38,151 nt of DNA, from NCBI GenBank assembly GCA_905479635.1, contig CAJQNG010000166.1, positions 1-38,151 of the forward strand, written 5' to 3'. Position numbers and translations under genes: made by a program. The notes under the pieces were generated by a model. That model saw only the letters and a list, made by a program, of their open reading frames with translations. It ran no database searches and was not told where the DNA came from. Source of the DNA: an uncultured Boseongicola sp. (GTDB lineage Bacteria; Pseudomonadota; Alphaproteobacteria; Rhodobacterales; Rhodobacteraceae). Positions 9,965 to 19,384 of the stretch are shown here, one piece after another (position 1 is the first letter of the stretch; every line of letters starts with the position of its first letter).

Positions 9965-10048
9965 AGGCGACCGGGGTCAAGTCGTAGGCAAGCGTGTCCG
10001 CTATCAACGCGGGCGCTAAGGCGGTTGAAAGGGCAACGGAGACTAACC

Positions 10049-11350
10049 ATGCTCAAGGTTCTCGGCAGTACATGGGCACTTCTTCTCGGAATTCTTCTTT
10101 TGATGGTCGGAAACGGTCTTCAGGGCTCGCTTATTGGTATTCGAGGGTCGATTGAGAATTTCTCGACGATAGAGCTGTCAGTCATAACCTCTGCGTACTT
10201 TGCGGGCTTCCTGATCGGATCACGGATGGCGCCCGAGATGATCCGTCGCGTGGGGCACGTCCGCGTTTTTGCCGCTTTGGCCTCGTTTATTTCTGCCGTT
10301 TTGATCCTTTACCCGACAATCACAGACCCCTGGGCCTGGATCGCATTGCGCGTGGTCTTTGGGTTCTCGTTTTCGGGCGTGTATGTGACAGCGGAAAGCT
10401 GGCTGAACAATTCGGCGACCAACGAGACGCGCGGTCAGTCTTTGTCACTATATGTCATGGCGCAGATGCTTGGGATTGTGGCCAGTCAGGCGCTGTTGAA
10501 CGTGGCGGACCCGGCCGGGTTTATCCTGTTCGTGATCCCGTCGGTTCTTGTTTCTTTGTCGTTCGCGCCGATCCTTTTGTCTGCTGCCAAATCACCAACT
10601 TTTGAAACAACAAAACCGATGACGCTGAGGCAGATCTATGAGTTCTCACCGCTTGGCTGCGTTGGCATGTTTTTGCTGGGCGCGATTTTTGCAGCCCAAT
10701 TTGGCATGGCGTCAGTTTACGGCACGCGAGCAGGGTTTAGTGTTGCCGAGATCTCGATTTTCGTCTCGGCAATCTTTATCGGCGGCATGGTGTTTCAGTA
10801 CCCGTTTGGCTGGCTATCGGATCGGATGGATCGGCGCGTGATGATTCTCGCGGCCGCACTGGGCGGCGGGGCGGCGGGCATATTGGGGCTGGTCTTTGGA
10901 AGCAGTTTTGAAGTCGTGCTGTTTGCAGCCTTCATTATGGGTGGGATGTCCAACCCGCTTTATGCCCTGCTGATCGCCTATACGAACGACTATCTTCAGG
11001 TGGAGGATATGGCCGCCGCAGCCGGTGGTCTGATTTTCATTAATGGCCTGGGCGCTATCATGGGCCCAATGATCACGGGTTGGATGCTGACCAGGTTTGG
11101 ACCTGGCGGGTTCTGGGTCTACCTCAGCTTTTTCATGTTTGCGATGGCGGCGTTTGTGGCCTGGCGGATGACACAACGCGCGTCGGTCTACAGCGAGGAA
11201 GCCGAAGGCTATGACGCGGTAAGCTACGCGCCGATGATGCCGACAGGAACCATGGTAGCGGCTGAAGCGGCACAGGATTACTATGCTGAAAATGTCGAAA
11301 ATGACGACGAAGAAGAACCAAATGAGGACGACCCCCTTGATCGATCATGA
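10049..11350 (+). CDS. Major facilitator superfamily transporter (YcaD-like)
   Basis: This encodes 433 residues from ATG 10049, which has ACGGAGA eleven bases upstream; an in-frame TTG at 10025 would add eight residues. About twelve hydrophobic helices are visible, with the early helix LGILLLMVGNGLQGSLIGIRG and the helix 4-5 stretch FSGVYVTAESWLNNSATNETRGQ, which is typical of the YcaD branch of MFS carriers. The mid-loop motif GWLSDRMDRR (MFS motif A variant) is near residue 255. Substrate unknown; inner membrane. The C-terminal tail of about 40 residues is strongly acidic and presumably cytoplasmic. It stands alone between queA and a DUF924 gene. Confidence 0.9.
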   Translation: MLKVLGSTWALLLGILLLMVGNGLQGSLIGIRGSIENFSTIELSVITSAYFAGFLIGSRMAPEMIRRVGHVRVFAALASFISAVLILYPTITDPWAWIALRVVFGFSFSGVYVTAESWLNNSATNETRGQSLSLYVMAQMLGIVASQALLNVADPAGFILFVIPSVLVSLSFAPILLSAAKSPTFETTKPMTLRQIYEFSPLGCVGMFLLGAIFAAQFGMASVYGTRAGFSVAEISIFVSAIFIGGMVFQYPFGWLSDRMDRRVMILAAALGGGAAGILGLVFGSSFEVVLFAAFIMGGMSNPLYALLIAYTNDYLQVEDMAAAAGGLIFINGLGAIMGPMITGWMLTRFGPGGFWVYLSFFMFAMAAFVAWRMTQRASVYSEEAEGYDAVSYAPMMPTGTMVAAEAAQDYYAENVENDDEEEPNEDDPLDRS

Positions 11351-11409
11351 TCTTTCGTTAACGATTCGATTACGGGGAAGTGAAACTTGGTGGAGTGAAG
11401 TGTGGCATT

Positions 11410-11994
11410 ATGACGAACCCTGAGGACATTCTGGCCTTTTGGCTGGACGAACAAGGCCCGGAAGGCTGGTATGCTGGTGGGGCCGAGCTTGATCAAGAAA
11501 TGCGAGACCGTTTCGAATGTGTGTACAATCGTGCTTGCGAGGGCGCATTGTCCTTGTGGCTTACACATGCGACCGGGACTTTGGCGTATATTATCCTTCT
11601 GGATCAATTTTCGCGGAACATGTTTCGCGACACGCCAAAGGCATTCGCTTCAGACGGTCTGGCGAGAGCAGCAGCAAAAGCGTCTATTTCGCGCGGGTGG
11701 GACCTGAAGATTGACGAACCCGCGCGGCAGTTCTTTTATATGCCTCTGGTTCATGCCGAGTGCCTGAGCGATCAGGACCGCGCCGTGCGTCTTATCATGA
11801 CGCGGATGCCAGAGACCGGCGGCATAAACCTTCTTCATGCCAAAGCACACCGCGAAGTTGTCCGCAAGTTCGGCCGTTTCCCCAACCGGAACGCGGCTTT
11901 GTCGCGTCTTACGCCGGTAGCCGAAGCGGTCTTCCTTGAGCAGGGCGGCTATGGGGCGACGGTTGAGGCAATGAAAGCGGCAGAGGCGGCCTGA
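11410..11994 (+). CDS. DUF924 family protein
   Basis: This encodes 194 residues from ATG 11410 (MTNPEDILAFWLDEQGPEGWY), preceded by GGAG/GAAG-rich sequence. An upstream GTG at 11380 stays in frame. It matches DUF924: an N-terminal FWLDE motif, then LSLWLTHATGTLAYIILLDQFSRNMFRDTPKAFASD, FFYMPLVHAE, and the end HREVVRKFGRFPNRNA. The fold is helical, TPR-like and cytoplasmic; no enzymatic role is established. It sits between an MFS gene and lpdA without overlap. Confidence 0.92.
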   Translation: MTNPEDILAFWLDEQGPEGWYAGGAELDQEMRDRFECVYNRACEGALSLWLTHATGTLAYIILLDQFSRNMFRDTPKAFASDGLARAAAKASISRGWDLKIDEPARQFFYMPLVHAECLSDQDRAVRLIMTRMPETGGINLLHAKAHREVVRKFGRFPNRNAALSRLTPVAEAVFLEQGGYGATVEAMKAAEAA

Positions 11995-12131
11995 ACACTA
12001 TTTTGGTTGCCTAGAGCATTGCGCCCAACGGGTAGCGGGGCTTCCCCCGAAGCATCGTCGTTAGGGTGACAAGGCATTCCGAATGTGGCAAATAGTTTAA
12101 CGTAGAACAATATCGCCGCAGGAGGAAACCA

Positions 12132-13529
12132 ATGGCTGCTAAAACTTTTGACGTGGTGGTGATCGGGGCAGGTCCCGGTGGATATGTCGCCGCGATCCGT
12201 GCCAGCCAACTGGGCCTGAAGGTGGCGATCGTTGAACGCGAGCACATGGGCGGGATTTGCCTGAACTGGGGCTGCATCCCAACCAAAGCGATGCTTCGGT
12301 CGTCCGAAGTTTTTCACCTGATGCATCGTGCCAAAGAATTCGGCCTGAAGGTCGAAGGGATTGAGTACGATCTGGATGCTGTGGTGAAGCGCTCACGCGG
12401 TGTGGCCAAGCAGTTGAACGGTGGCGTCGTGCATCTGATGAAGAAAAACAAGGTCGAGGTCTTTATGGGTGCGGCAACCCTGCCTTCCAAAGGCAAGGTT
12501 TCGGTCAAGACGGACAAAGGCGTCGAAGAGTTGCAGTCGAAAAGCATCATCCTTGCGACCGGCGCGCGTGCGCGCGAATTGCCTGGACTTGAGGCGGACG
12601 GTGATCTTGTCTGGACGTACAAGCATGCTTTGCAGCCACCACGGATGCCCAAAAAGCTTCTGGTCATCGGGTCGGGTGCCATCGGAATTGAATTCGCGAG
12701 TTTTTACAACACGCTTGGGGCGGACACAACTGTGGTTGAAGTCATGGATCGCGTTCTGCCGGTGGAAGATGCCGAAATATCCGCATTTGCGAAGAAGTCG
12801 TTCTTGAAGCAGGGCATGAAAATCATGGAGAAATCCATGGTTAAGCAGCTTGATCGCGGCAAGGGCAAGGTCACAGCGCATATCGAAGCGAATGGCAAAA
12901 TTGAGAAGATGGACTTTGACACCGTGATTTCTGCGGTGGGCATCGTCGGCAATGTCGAAGGGCTCGGGCTGGAGGAACTGGGCGTCAAAATTGATCGCAC
13001 CCATGTTGTGACAGATGAATACTGTCGAACAGGCGTTGACGGGCTTTACGCGATTGGCGACATCGCGGGCGCGCCTTGGCTGGCGCACAAGGCGAGCCAC
13101 GAAGGTACGATGGTTGCAGAGTTGATCGCGGGCAAAAACAAAGTCCATCCGGTTAAGCCAGAATCGATTGCAGGGTGTACTTATTGTCATCCGCAGGTGG
13201 CCTCGGTTGGGTACACCGAAGCGAAAGCGAAAGAGCTTGGGTATAAAATCAAAGTTGGTCGTTTCCCTTTCATCGGCAATGGCAAGGCGATCGCTTTGGG
13301 CGAAACCGAGGGCATGGTTAAGACTGTGTTTGACGAGAAAACCGGAGAGCTTCTTGGTGCACATATGATCGGAGCGGAAGTGACCGAATTGATCCAAGGT
13401 TATGTTGTGGGGCGTCAGTTGGAGACGACTGAAGAAGATTTGATGAATACGGTCTTCCCGCATCCAACATTGTCAGAGATGATGCATGAAAGTGTGCTTG
13501 ATGCTTATGATCGCGTCATTCACATTTGA
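12132..13529 (+). CDS. lpdA: Dihydrolipoyl dehydrogenase (E3)
   Basis: This encodes 465 residues with a good GCAGGAGG ribosome site nine bases before ATG 12132. It is the flavoprotein E3 that reoxidises dihydrolipoamide in the pyruvate and 2-oxoglutarate dehydrogenase (and possibly glycine cleavage) complexes, passing electrons to NAD. It has an N-terminal FAD motif GAGPGGYVAA, redox disulfide Cys43/Cys48 in CLNWGCIP, NAD motif GSGAIGIEFA near residue 180, a second FAD motif YAIGDIAG near 310, and the catalytic base His444 in FPHPTLSE. No E1 or E2 genes lie next to it, so it may be shared between complexes. Its stop overlaps the possible TTG start of a tiny membrane ORF. Confidence 0.97.
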   Translation: MAAKTFDVVVIGAGPGGYVAAIRASQLGLKVAIVEREHMGGICLNWGCIPTKAMLRSSEVFHLMHRAKEFGLKVEGIEYDLDAVVKRSRGVAKQLNGGVVHLMKKNKVEVFMGAATLPSKGKVSVKTDKGVEELQSKSIILATGARARELPGLEADGDLVWTYKHALQPPRMPKKLLVIGSGAIGIEFASFYNTLGADTTVVEVMDRVLPVEDAEISAFAKKSFLKQGMKIMEKSMVKQLDRGKGKVTAHIEANGKIEKMDFDTVISAVGIVGNVEGLGLEELGVKIDRTHVVTDEYCRTGVDGLYAIGDIAGAPWLAHKASHEGTMVAELIAGKNKVHPVKPESIAGCTYCHPQVASVGYTEAKAKELGYKIKVGRFPFIGNGKAIALGETEGMVKTVFDEKTGELLGAHMIGAEVTELIQGYVVGRQLETTEEDLMNTVFPHPTLSEMMHESVLDAYDRVIHI

Positions 13530-13693
13530 TCGCCACGACACGTAACGCGTTGATATGCCGGCTCCTACTTGGGGCCGGCATTTTGCTTTATCTTGGCGCG
13601 TTTGCGATCACGATCATTGGGTCGCAAGGGTTGTTCAACGTTGCTCCTGACGGGATGGCAGTGGTTTGGCCATTATTTCTTGGTTTGCCGTGA
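13526..13693 (+). CDS. Small hydrophobic ORF overlapping the end of lpdA (possible upstream half of a split gene)
   Basis: An open frame of 55 codons can start at TTG 13526, overlapping the lpdA stop. It contains one strong membrane segment, LLLGAGILLYLGAFAITIIG, at about residues 12-31, followed by GLFNVAPDGMAVVWP. Its TGA at 13691 overlaps the GTG start of a second hydrophobic ORF in another frame. Together the two would read as a roughly 99-residue, two-helix membrane protein, so they may be one gene broken by a frameshift or two coupled micro-proteins. No family recognised. Codon use resembles neighbouring genes. Confidence 0.4.
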   Translation: MIATTRNALICRLLLGAGILLYLGAFAITIIGSQGLFNVAPDGMAVVWPLFLGLP

Positions 13694-13824
13694 AGCATTT
13701 ACCTGTCGGTTCTGACGACCTTTGGGGGGCAGTTTTAATCGGTCAGATCGGAGCAGCACTGGTCCTACTTTTGGACCTAAATATCTTGTGGCGTTTGTGT
13801 CGGAGGCCGCGGGATAACGCTTGA
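13690..13824 (+). CDS. Second small hydrophobic ORF (possible downstream half of the same split gene)
   Basis: A 44-residue frame starts at GTG 13690 inside the GTGA overlap with the previous ORF and stops at TGA 13822. It has one membrane segment, AVLIGQIGAALVLLLDLNIL at about residues 14-33, then a basic tail WRLCRRPRDNA that suggests a cytoplasmic end. It lies 31 bp before the following MFS gene. Coupled reading through the GTGA overlap is possible; a frameshift joining it to the upstream ORF is equally possible. Function unknown. Confidence 0.4.
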   Translation: MKHLPVGSDDLWGAVLIGQIGAALVLLLDLNILWRLCRRPRDNA

Positions 13825-13855
13825 CGCTTCGGGCGAGTCTGCGACAAGCGTCTCC

Positions 13856-14974
13856 ATGCGAACAGACTGGCGCTTGATCGGACTTCTCTTTCTTACGGGG
13901 CTGTTTGCCGCCGCGCAGTTCGCAAAAATTTCTTTGACATTGGTTGATTTGGGACGCATCTACCCGGGCGCGGCTTTGCCGTTTGCGGTGTCGGCGCTTT
14001 CCGTTGCGGGCATCGTTTTCGGTGTCGCCGCGGGCATGATCGTTGCACAATTTGGGGCGCGTCGCGTTTTGTTGGTCGCACTTGCAGGTGCATCGGTGAT
14101 TTCGCTCTCTCAATCAGTTTTACCGTCTTTTCAAATATTTATGGGTTTGCGAATTGTCGAAGGGTTCAGCCATCTGGCCATTGTCGTCGCAGCTCCGACG
14201 TTGATGGCAGCGGTTTCGACGCCTCGTGATGTATCCGTGGCCATGGGGCTTTGGGGGACGTTCTTTGGCGTAGGCTTTGCAGGCGCCGCGGCCGTGATCC
14301 CGCTTTTAGCGGGCCCATCACAGTCATATATCGTACACGGAGCGTTCGGGCTGGTATTGATGGGTGCCCTTTGGCCGTTGTCACCGCGCGGTCTGGCGCG
14401 GGGCGTTTGGGAGGGAAACGTTCTGGCGCGCCACGTCGCGATATACGGATCGCCAAGGATGGTTGCGCCCGCGCTTGGGTTCTTATGGCACACAATTATG
14501 TTCCTAGGATTGCTCACATTTTTACCTAAAGTTTTGGGGGCATGGACGGGGCCGGTCCTACCTTTGGTCGCGTTGATTGGCACCTTTGGAGCAGGATGGC
14601 TGGCACGTTGGTATGCACCGAAGTCGATCCTTCTGATGGGGTTTTCGCTGACATCTGTCGGGTTCTTAATGGTATTGATCGCCCCCGAACCTGCGCGGAT
14701 TTGGATCGTCATGGCGCTTTTCGTGATCGTTGGTCTTGTTCCCGGGGCGTCGTTTGCCAACGTTCCGGCGCTGAATAAGGACCTGGCGGATCAGGCGCGC
14801 GCAAACGGCGCGATTGCCCAACTTGGCAACATCGGAACGGCCGCCTCTACGCCTCTTTTTGCCGCCGTATTGATGTTTGGATTTAATGGACTTGCGGTGG
14901 CGGCAATTGTCATTTCGGCCGTTGGATGCGGGTTGGTTTGGCTTATCCACAGAAAGATCGAGAAATCCGCGTGA
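13856..14974 (+). CDS. Major facilitator superfamily transporter (CynX/NimT-like)
   Basis: This encodes 372 residues from ATG 13856 and contains about eleven to twelve hydrophobic helices, at the short end for the superfamily. The pattern of the first helices ([15 protein letters not shown], then [20 protein letters not shown] and [14 protein letters not shown]) is MFS motif A-like in the CynX/NimT branch. The substrate cannot be told. Inner membrane. It begins shortly after two tiny hydrophobic ORFs and ends 92 bp before uvrA on the same strand. No regulator is adjacent. Confidence 0.85.
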   Translation: MRTDWRLIGLLFLTGLFAAAQFAKISLTLVDLGRIYPGAALPFAVSALSVAGIVFGVAAGMIVAQFGARRVLLVALAGASVISLSQSVLPSFQIFMGLRIVEGFSHLAIVVAAPTLMAAVSTPRDVSVAMGLWGTFFGVGFAGAAAVIPLLAGPSQSYIVHGAFGLVLMGALWPLSPRGLARGVWEGNVLARHVAIYGSPRMVAPALGFLWHTIMFLGLLTFLPKVLGAWTGPVLPLVALIGTFGAGWLARWYAPKSILLMGFSLTSVGFLMVLIAPEPARIWIVMALFVIVGLVPGASFANVPALNKDLADQARANGAIAQLGNIGTAASTPLFAAVLMFGFNGLAVAAIVISAVGCGLVWLIHRKIEKSA

Positions 14975-14986
14975 CGGACGGCTGAT

Positions 14987-15001
14987 GTTCTTGTATTGTT
15001 C
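14987..15001 (+). promoter_or_regulatory. Putative LexA (SOS) operator upstream of uvrA
   Basis: The sequence is GTTC, seven bases (TTGTATT), GTTC. This is the GTTC-N7-GTTC direct-repeat box known as the LexA site of Rhodobacter-type alphaproteobacteria. It ends 65 bp before the uvrA ATG and lies just after the preceding stop codon, where an uvrA promoter would be expected. The match to consensus is exact. That uvrA is an SOS gene in related bacteria supports function. No experiment is implied. Confidence 0.8.
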
Positions 15002-15066
15002 CGTTTACGCCATTGAGATTTGCGGACGGGCCGCTATCTCTCTGATCAATGGCGAGAGGTGACGTG

Positions 15067-17928
15067 ATGGCCGACTTGAAGAACATCGAAGTGCGCGGTG
15101 CGCGCGAGCACAATCTGAAAAATATCGATGTGGATATCCCACGCGATAAGCTTGTGGTGATCACAGGGCTATCGGGATCGGGAAAGTCTTCATTGGCTTT
15201 CGATACGATCTACGCTGAAGGGCAGCGCCGATATGTCGAAAGCCTTTCGGCTTATGCGCGACAGTTCCTCGATATGATGCAAAAGCCCGACGTTGATCAT
15301 ATCTCAGGGCTTTCTCCGGCCATTTCGATTGAACAGAAGACGACATCGAAGAACCCCCGTTCCACGGTCGGTACCGTCACAGAGATCTATGACTATATGC
15401 GCCTTTTATTTGCGCGTGCGGGTACTCCTTTTTCGCCTGCAACCGGTTTGCCGATTGAGGCTCAGCAGGTTCAGGACATGGTCGACCGGGTTATGACGAT
15501 GGAGGAAGGGACGCGGGCGTTTTTGCTGGCCCCCATCGTACGCGATCGCAAGGGGGAGTATCGCAAAGAATTCTTAGAACTTCGTAAACACGGCTTTCAA
15601 CGCGTAAAAGTTGACGGACAATTCTACGAACTGGACGAACCACCGACGCTTGATAAGAAGTTCCGCCACGATATTGATGTGGTTGTTGACCGTCTTGTTG
15701 TGCGCGAGGGGTTGGAAACACGGCTGGCCGATTCGTTCCGCACAGCACTTGATCTGGCAGATGGTATCGCAATTCTAGAGACGGCCGTCGGCGATGAAGA
15801 AGAGCCCGAGCGGTTTACCTTTTCTGAAAACTTTGCCTGCCCGGTCAGTGGCTTCACAATCCCCGAGATCGAACCGCGACTGTTTTCGTTCAATGCGCCA
15901 TTTGGGGCCTGTCAATCATGTGACGGCCTTGGTGTAGAGCTGTTTTTCGACGAACGGCTGGTGGTCCCTGACCAGAATCTAAAAATCTATGATGGGGCGC
16001 TTGCGCCTTGGCGCAAAGGAAAGTCTCCGTATTTTTTGCAGACAATTGAATCAATTGCGAAGCATTTCGAATTCGACAAGAACACCAAATGGAAAGATTT
16101 GCCTGAGAAAGTGCAGCAGGTTTTCCTGTATGGCTCGGGCAAGGAGGAGATAAAGTTCCGTTACGACGAAGGCGGGCGGGTGTATCAGGTGTTGCGGCCA
16201 TTTGAAGGCGTCATTCCGAATATGGAAAGGCGTTACCGAGAGACTGATTCGAATTGGATTCGTGAGGAGTTTGAGCGCTTTCAGAACAATCGCTCGTGCG
16301 GAGCCTGCGGTGGCTTTCGACTGCGCCCCGAGGCTTTGGCGGTCAAGATCGGCGGACTGCATGTGGGTGAGATCGTGCGGATGTCGATCCGCGAGGCGCT
16401 CGCCTGGATAGAGGCCGCGCCGGAAATGATGAGCGCGCAGAAAAACGAGATTGCGCGCGCGATTTTGAAGGAGATCAGGGAGCGGCTTGGGTTCCTCAAC
16501 AACGTCGGCTTGGAGTATCTGACATTGGCGCGAAATGCCGGGACTCTGTCGGGTGGCGAAAGTCAGCGGATACGCCTTGCCAGTCAGATCGGGTCGGGAT
16601 TAACCGGCGTGCTTTATGTGCTCGACGAGCCCTCGATTGGTCTGCATCAGCGAGACAACGACCGGTTGCTTTTGACACTGAAAAACTTGCGTGACCAAGG
16701 CAATACAGTGATCGTAGTTGAGCATGATGAGGAAGCGATCCGCGAGGCGGATTACGTTTTTGATATCGGTCCGGGCGCCGGGGTGCATGGCGGTGAGGTG
16801 GTTGCGCACGGCACGCCCGCGAAGATCATCGCCAATAAGAAGAGTGTGACTGGAGACTACTTGTCAGGACGGCGGAAAATTCCAGTGCCAAATGAGCGGC
16901 GCAAAGGAAACAATAAAACGCTGAAAGTAGTGAAGGCGACCGGCAACAATCTTAAGGACATTACCGCGGAATTCCCGCTTGGAAAGTTCGTTTGTGTGAC
17001 AGGGGTTTCGGGAGGCGGAAAGTCAACTTTGACGATTGAGACTTTGTTCAAGACGGCGTCGATGCGGCTGAATGGCGCGCGACAGACGCCGGCACCTTGC
17101 GAGACGATTAAGGGCTTGGAACATCTCGATAAAGTCATCGATATTGACCAGCGCCCCATTGGGCGCACACCGCGCTCGAACCCCGCGACATATACTGGTG
17201 CGTTCACACCAATTCGCGACTGGTTTGCTGGACTGCCGGAATCGAAGACGCGTGGATACAAGCCTGGGCGGTTCTCGTTCAACGTGAAGGGCGGACGCTG
17301 TGAGGCCTGTCAGGGCGACGGGGTGATCAAGATCGAGATGCACTTCTTGCCGGATGTGTATGTAACCTGTGAAACCTGCAAGGGCGCGAGGTACAATCGC
17401 GAGACCTTGGAAATCCGGTTTAAGGGCAAGTCGATTGCCGATGTTTTAGACATGACGGTTGAAGACGCGCAAACCTTTTTCAGGGCGGTGCCCTCGATTC
17501 GAGAGAAAATGGACGCGCTGATGCGAGTTGGGCTTGGGTATATCAAGGTTGGACAGCAGGCAACGACCCTGTCGGGTGGTGAAGCGCAGAGGGTGAAGCT
17601 ATCAAAGGAGCTGTCGAAGCGCTCGACCGGCCGAACGCTTTATATTTTGGATGAGCCGACGACGGGTCTGCATTTTGAAGACGTGCGTAAGCTCTTGGAA
17701 GTGCTTCATGAATTGGTGGATCAGGGAAATTCCGTCGTGGTAATTGAGCACAATCTGGATGTGATCAAGACGGCGGATTGGATCATTGATATTGGGCCGG
17801 AAGGCGGCGATGGCGGCGGTGAGATTGTCGCTGTTGGCACGCCTGAGACGGTAGCATTGGAAGCGCGATCGCATACCGGGCACTATCTGGCGGGGATGTT
17901 GGGTGTCGCGCGCGTGGCTGCGGAGTGA
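15067..17928 (+). CDS. uvrA: Excinuclease ABC subunit A
   Basis: This encodes 953 residues from ATG 15067, preceded by GAGAGGTGA; an in-frame ATG at 15049 is less likely. UvrA is the DNA-damage sensor of nucleotide excision repair, working as a dimer that loads UvrB on lesions. It is a tandem ABC ATPase: Walker A GLSGSGKS at 34-41 and GVSGGGKS at 646-653, signatures LSGGES near 494 and LSGGEA near 835. Zinc modules are visible as ACPVSGF...CQSC (about 260-295) and CEAC...CETC (about 745-775). Length is normal. An SOS-type LexA box lies upstream, so it is likely damage inducible. It is a single gene, as the next gene is on the other strand. Confidence 0.98.
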   Translation: MADLKNIEVRGAREHNLKNIDVDIPRDKLVVITGLSGSGKSSLAFDTIYAEGQRRYVESLSAYARQFLDMMQKPDVDHISGLSPAISIEQKTTSKNPRSTVGTVTEIYDYMRLLFARAGTPFSPATGLPIEAQQVQDMVDRVMTMEEGTRAFLLAPIVRDRKGEYRKEFLELRKHGFQRVKVDGQFYELDEPPTLDKKFRHDIDVVVDRLVVREGLETRLADSFRTALDLADGIAILETAVGDEEEPERFTFSENFACPVSGFTIPEIEPRLFSFNAPFGACQSCDGLGVELFFDERLVVPDQNLKIYDGALAPWRKGKSPYFLQTIESIAKHFEFDKNTKWKDLPEKVQQVFLYGSGKEEIKFRYDEGGRVYQVLRPFEGVIPNMERRYRETDSNWIREEFERFQNNRSCGACGGFRLRPEALAVKIGGLHVGEIVRMSIREALAWIEAAPEMMSAQKNEIARAILKEIRERLGFLNNVGLEYLTLARNAGTLSGGESQRIRLASQIGSGLTGVLYVLDEPSIGLHQRDNDRLLLTLKNLRDQGNTVIVVEHDEEAIREADYVFDIGPGAGVHGGEVVAHGTPAKIIANKKSVTGDYLSGRRKIPVPNERRKGNNKTLKVVKATGNNLKDITAEFPLGKFVCVTGVSGGGKSTLTIETLFKTASMRLNGARQTPAPCETIKGLEHLDKVIDIDQRPIGRTPRSNPATYTGAFTPIRDWFAGLPESKTRGYKPGRFSFNVKGGRCEACQGDGVIKIEMHFLPDVYVTCETCKGARYNRETLEIRFKGKSIADVLDMTVEDAQTFFRAVPSIREKMDALMRVGLGYIKVGQQATTLSGGEAQRVKLSKELSKRSTGRTLYILDEPTTGLHFEDVRKLLEVLHELVDQGNSVVVIEHNLDVIKTADWIIDIGPEGGDGGGEIVAVGTPETVALEARSHTGHYLAGMLGVARVAAE

Positions 17929-18003
17929 TGGCGCGACGCATTGCGGCGTGTTTGGAAGTTCTCGCAGATTGACGGGAGGAAATTGACTAATGGGCTGGAT
18001 TGC

Positions 18004-18435
18004 TTAGCCTAGAATTAGGTCCGCGATGCGGATGAGATCTATTACTTCTTTTGTATGGCGGTCGACTTTTATTAGACTTCCGCCAATCTGGACGTAGTCG
18101 GACGACGAACTGCGGGGCAGGCGATAGCGATCATCGCCACGGCGCAATACGGTTCCGTTATTCGTGTCGACGACAACGTATTCGCGGCCTTCGAAGATGA
18201 CGCGGTCTCCTTCGCGCAGCACGATGTAGTCTGCGTCCTCAATCCGGTCGCCGATGTCGTAGCCGCGATCTTCGGCTGTGACGCCTTTTTTGGCGAGACC
18301 AGGTGGCACACAGGCGGGTGCTTTCTTTGCGAGGCCGGGTGGGCAGTTCTTCGCGCCTTTTCCGGCGGCAATCAGATCAGTTGGTGCTGCGAGAAGGGCC
18401 AGTGCGGTCAGGGCAAGGATGGCGATGTGCTTCAT
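18004..18435 (-). CDS. Small secreted protein with PPGLAKK repeats (RcnB-like)
   Basis: This encodes 143 residues from ATG 18435. A signal peptide is visible at residues 1-23 (MKHIAILALTALALLAAPTD), so the product should be periplasmic. The mature part begins with two near-identical motifs, CPPGLAKK and CVPPGLAKK (each with a cysteine), followed by a small beta-type module about 65-143. That module includes YVVVDTNNGTVLRRGDDRYRL and ends in KVDRHTKEVIDLIRIADLILG. This layout is common in uncharacterised Rhodobacteraceae proteins and resembles the RcnB family, periplasmic proteins linked to nickel/cobalt response in E. coli. A metal role is not shown here. It lies 61 bp downstream of xthA on the same strand. 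Confidence 0.75.
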   Translation of the reverse strand: MKHIAILALTALALLAAPTDLIAAGKGAKNCPPGLAKKAPACVPPGLAKKGVTAEDRGYDIGDRIEDADYIVLREGDRVIFEGREYVVVDTNNGTVLRRGDDRYRLPRSSSSDYVQIGGSLIKVDRHTKEVIDLIRIADLILG

Positions 18436-18496
18436 TGTGCGTCTCCGGGATTTCCAAATAGTTATCAAGTGGTTTGGGCGGAAATATGGCAGAGGG

Positions 18497-19279
18497 TCAG
18501 GCGTCGAGTTCGAGCCAAACCGGTACGTGATCTGATGGTTTTTCACGGCCCCGGACGGCGTTTTCAATCCAGCATTCCTTAAGCAGATCAGCGGCTTGTG
18601 GCGTCAGGAGGTGGTGGTCGATGCGAATGCCATCGTTGCGGTTCCACGCGCCTGCCTGATAGTCCCAAAAGGAGTAGTGACCTGGGCCTTGGGTGCGCGT
18701 ACGAAAGGCCTCAGTGAAGCCGAGATTGAGGATTTCACGGTAGGCCGCGCGGGTTTCGGGGCGGGCCAGGGCGTCGGTTTGCCAGACTTGCGGGTTGGCG
18801 GCGTCTTCATCTTGCGGAATGACGTTGTAGTCGCCACACATAACGCCAGGTTCTTCTGTGTTTAGAAGGGCTTGCGCGCGGGTCTTCAGGCGCTTCATCC
18901 AGGCGAGTTTGTAGTCATATTTCGGGCCAGGGTTTGGATTGCCGTTGGGTAGGTAGAGACCACAGACGCGGACTGGTTTCTTGTCGCCAACGACAGTTGC
19001 TTCGATCCAGCGGGCTTGTTCGTCTGTGTCGTCGCCAGGAAGACCCCTTTGGACGTCTTCTAGGGGCAAGCGAGATAGAATTGCCACGCCATTGAATGAT
19101 TTTTGCCCATGTGTTTCGATAGTATAGCCCATGTCTTCGAAATATTCGCGAGGGAAGTTCTCGTCGATGGATTTAATTTCCTGCAGGAAAACGACGTCTG
19201 GTTTCTGGTCGTTCAACCAGTCCGTCAAAGCGCTGATGCGGGCCTTGATGCCGTTGATATTGAAGGTCGCTATGCGCAT
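18497..19279 (-). CDS. xthA: Exodeoxyribonuclease III
   Basis: This encodes 260 residues from ATG 19279 (MRIATFNINGIKARI); the frame is open to 19564 but the added residues are not family-like. The enzyme is an AP endonuclease/3'-5' exonuclease for abasic sites and blocked 3' ends in base excision repair. The endonuclease/exonuclease/phosphatase fold shows Asn at NINGIKAR, the metal-binding Glu in FLQEIKS near residue 35, GLYLPNG, the catalytic CGDYNV (Asp/Asn), and the C-terminal GIRIDHHLLT and SDHVPV dyad. Length is typical. It is preceded by about 410 bp of non-coding structured sequence and a pseudogene. Confidence 0.96.
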   Translation of the reverse strand: MRIATFNINGIKARISALTDWLNDQKPDVVFLQEIKSIDENFPREYFEDMGYTIETHGQKSFNGVAILSRLPLEDVQRGLPGDDTDEQARWIEATVVGDKKPVRVCGLYLPNGNPNPGPKYDYKLAWMKRLKTRAQALLNTEEPGVMCGDYNVIPQDEDAANPQVWQTDALARPETRAAYREILNLGFTEAFRTRTQGPGHYSFWDYQAGAWNRNDGIRIDHHLLTPQAADLLKECWIENAVRGREKPSDHVPVWLELDA

Positions 19280-19384
19280 GGAATGTCCCCCGGTTGAGTA
19301 GGTTTTGGGCCATGTTCGGGGGGCGTTCAAGGGACTATCGGTAATACTTCGGTACAACGTCGGTGCGGGCGTTCGGGCGGTTTG

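Noticed and set aside
12393-13463. 356-codon minus-strand frame opposite to lpdA
   Set aside because: It lies fully antisense to a clear, complete lpdA gene. Composition (many His, Arg, Phe, Asn) and lack of any motif mark it as a shadow of GC-rich codons.
14131-14760. 209-codon minus-strand frame inside the second MFS gene
   Set aside because: Antisense to a continuous membrane protein gene; no family features.
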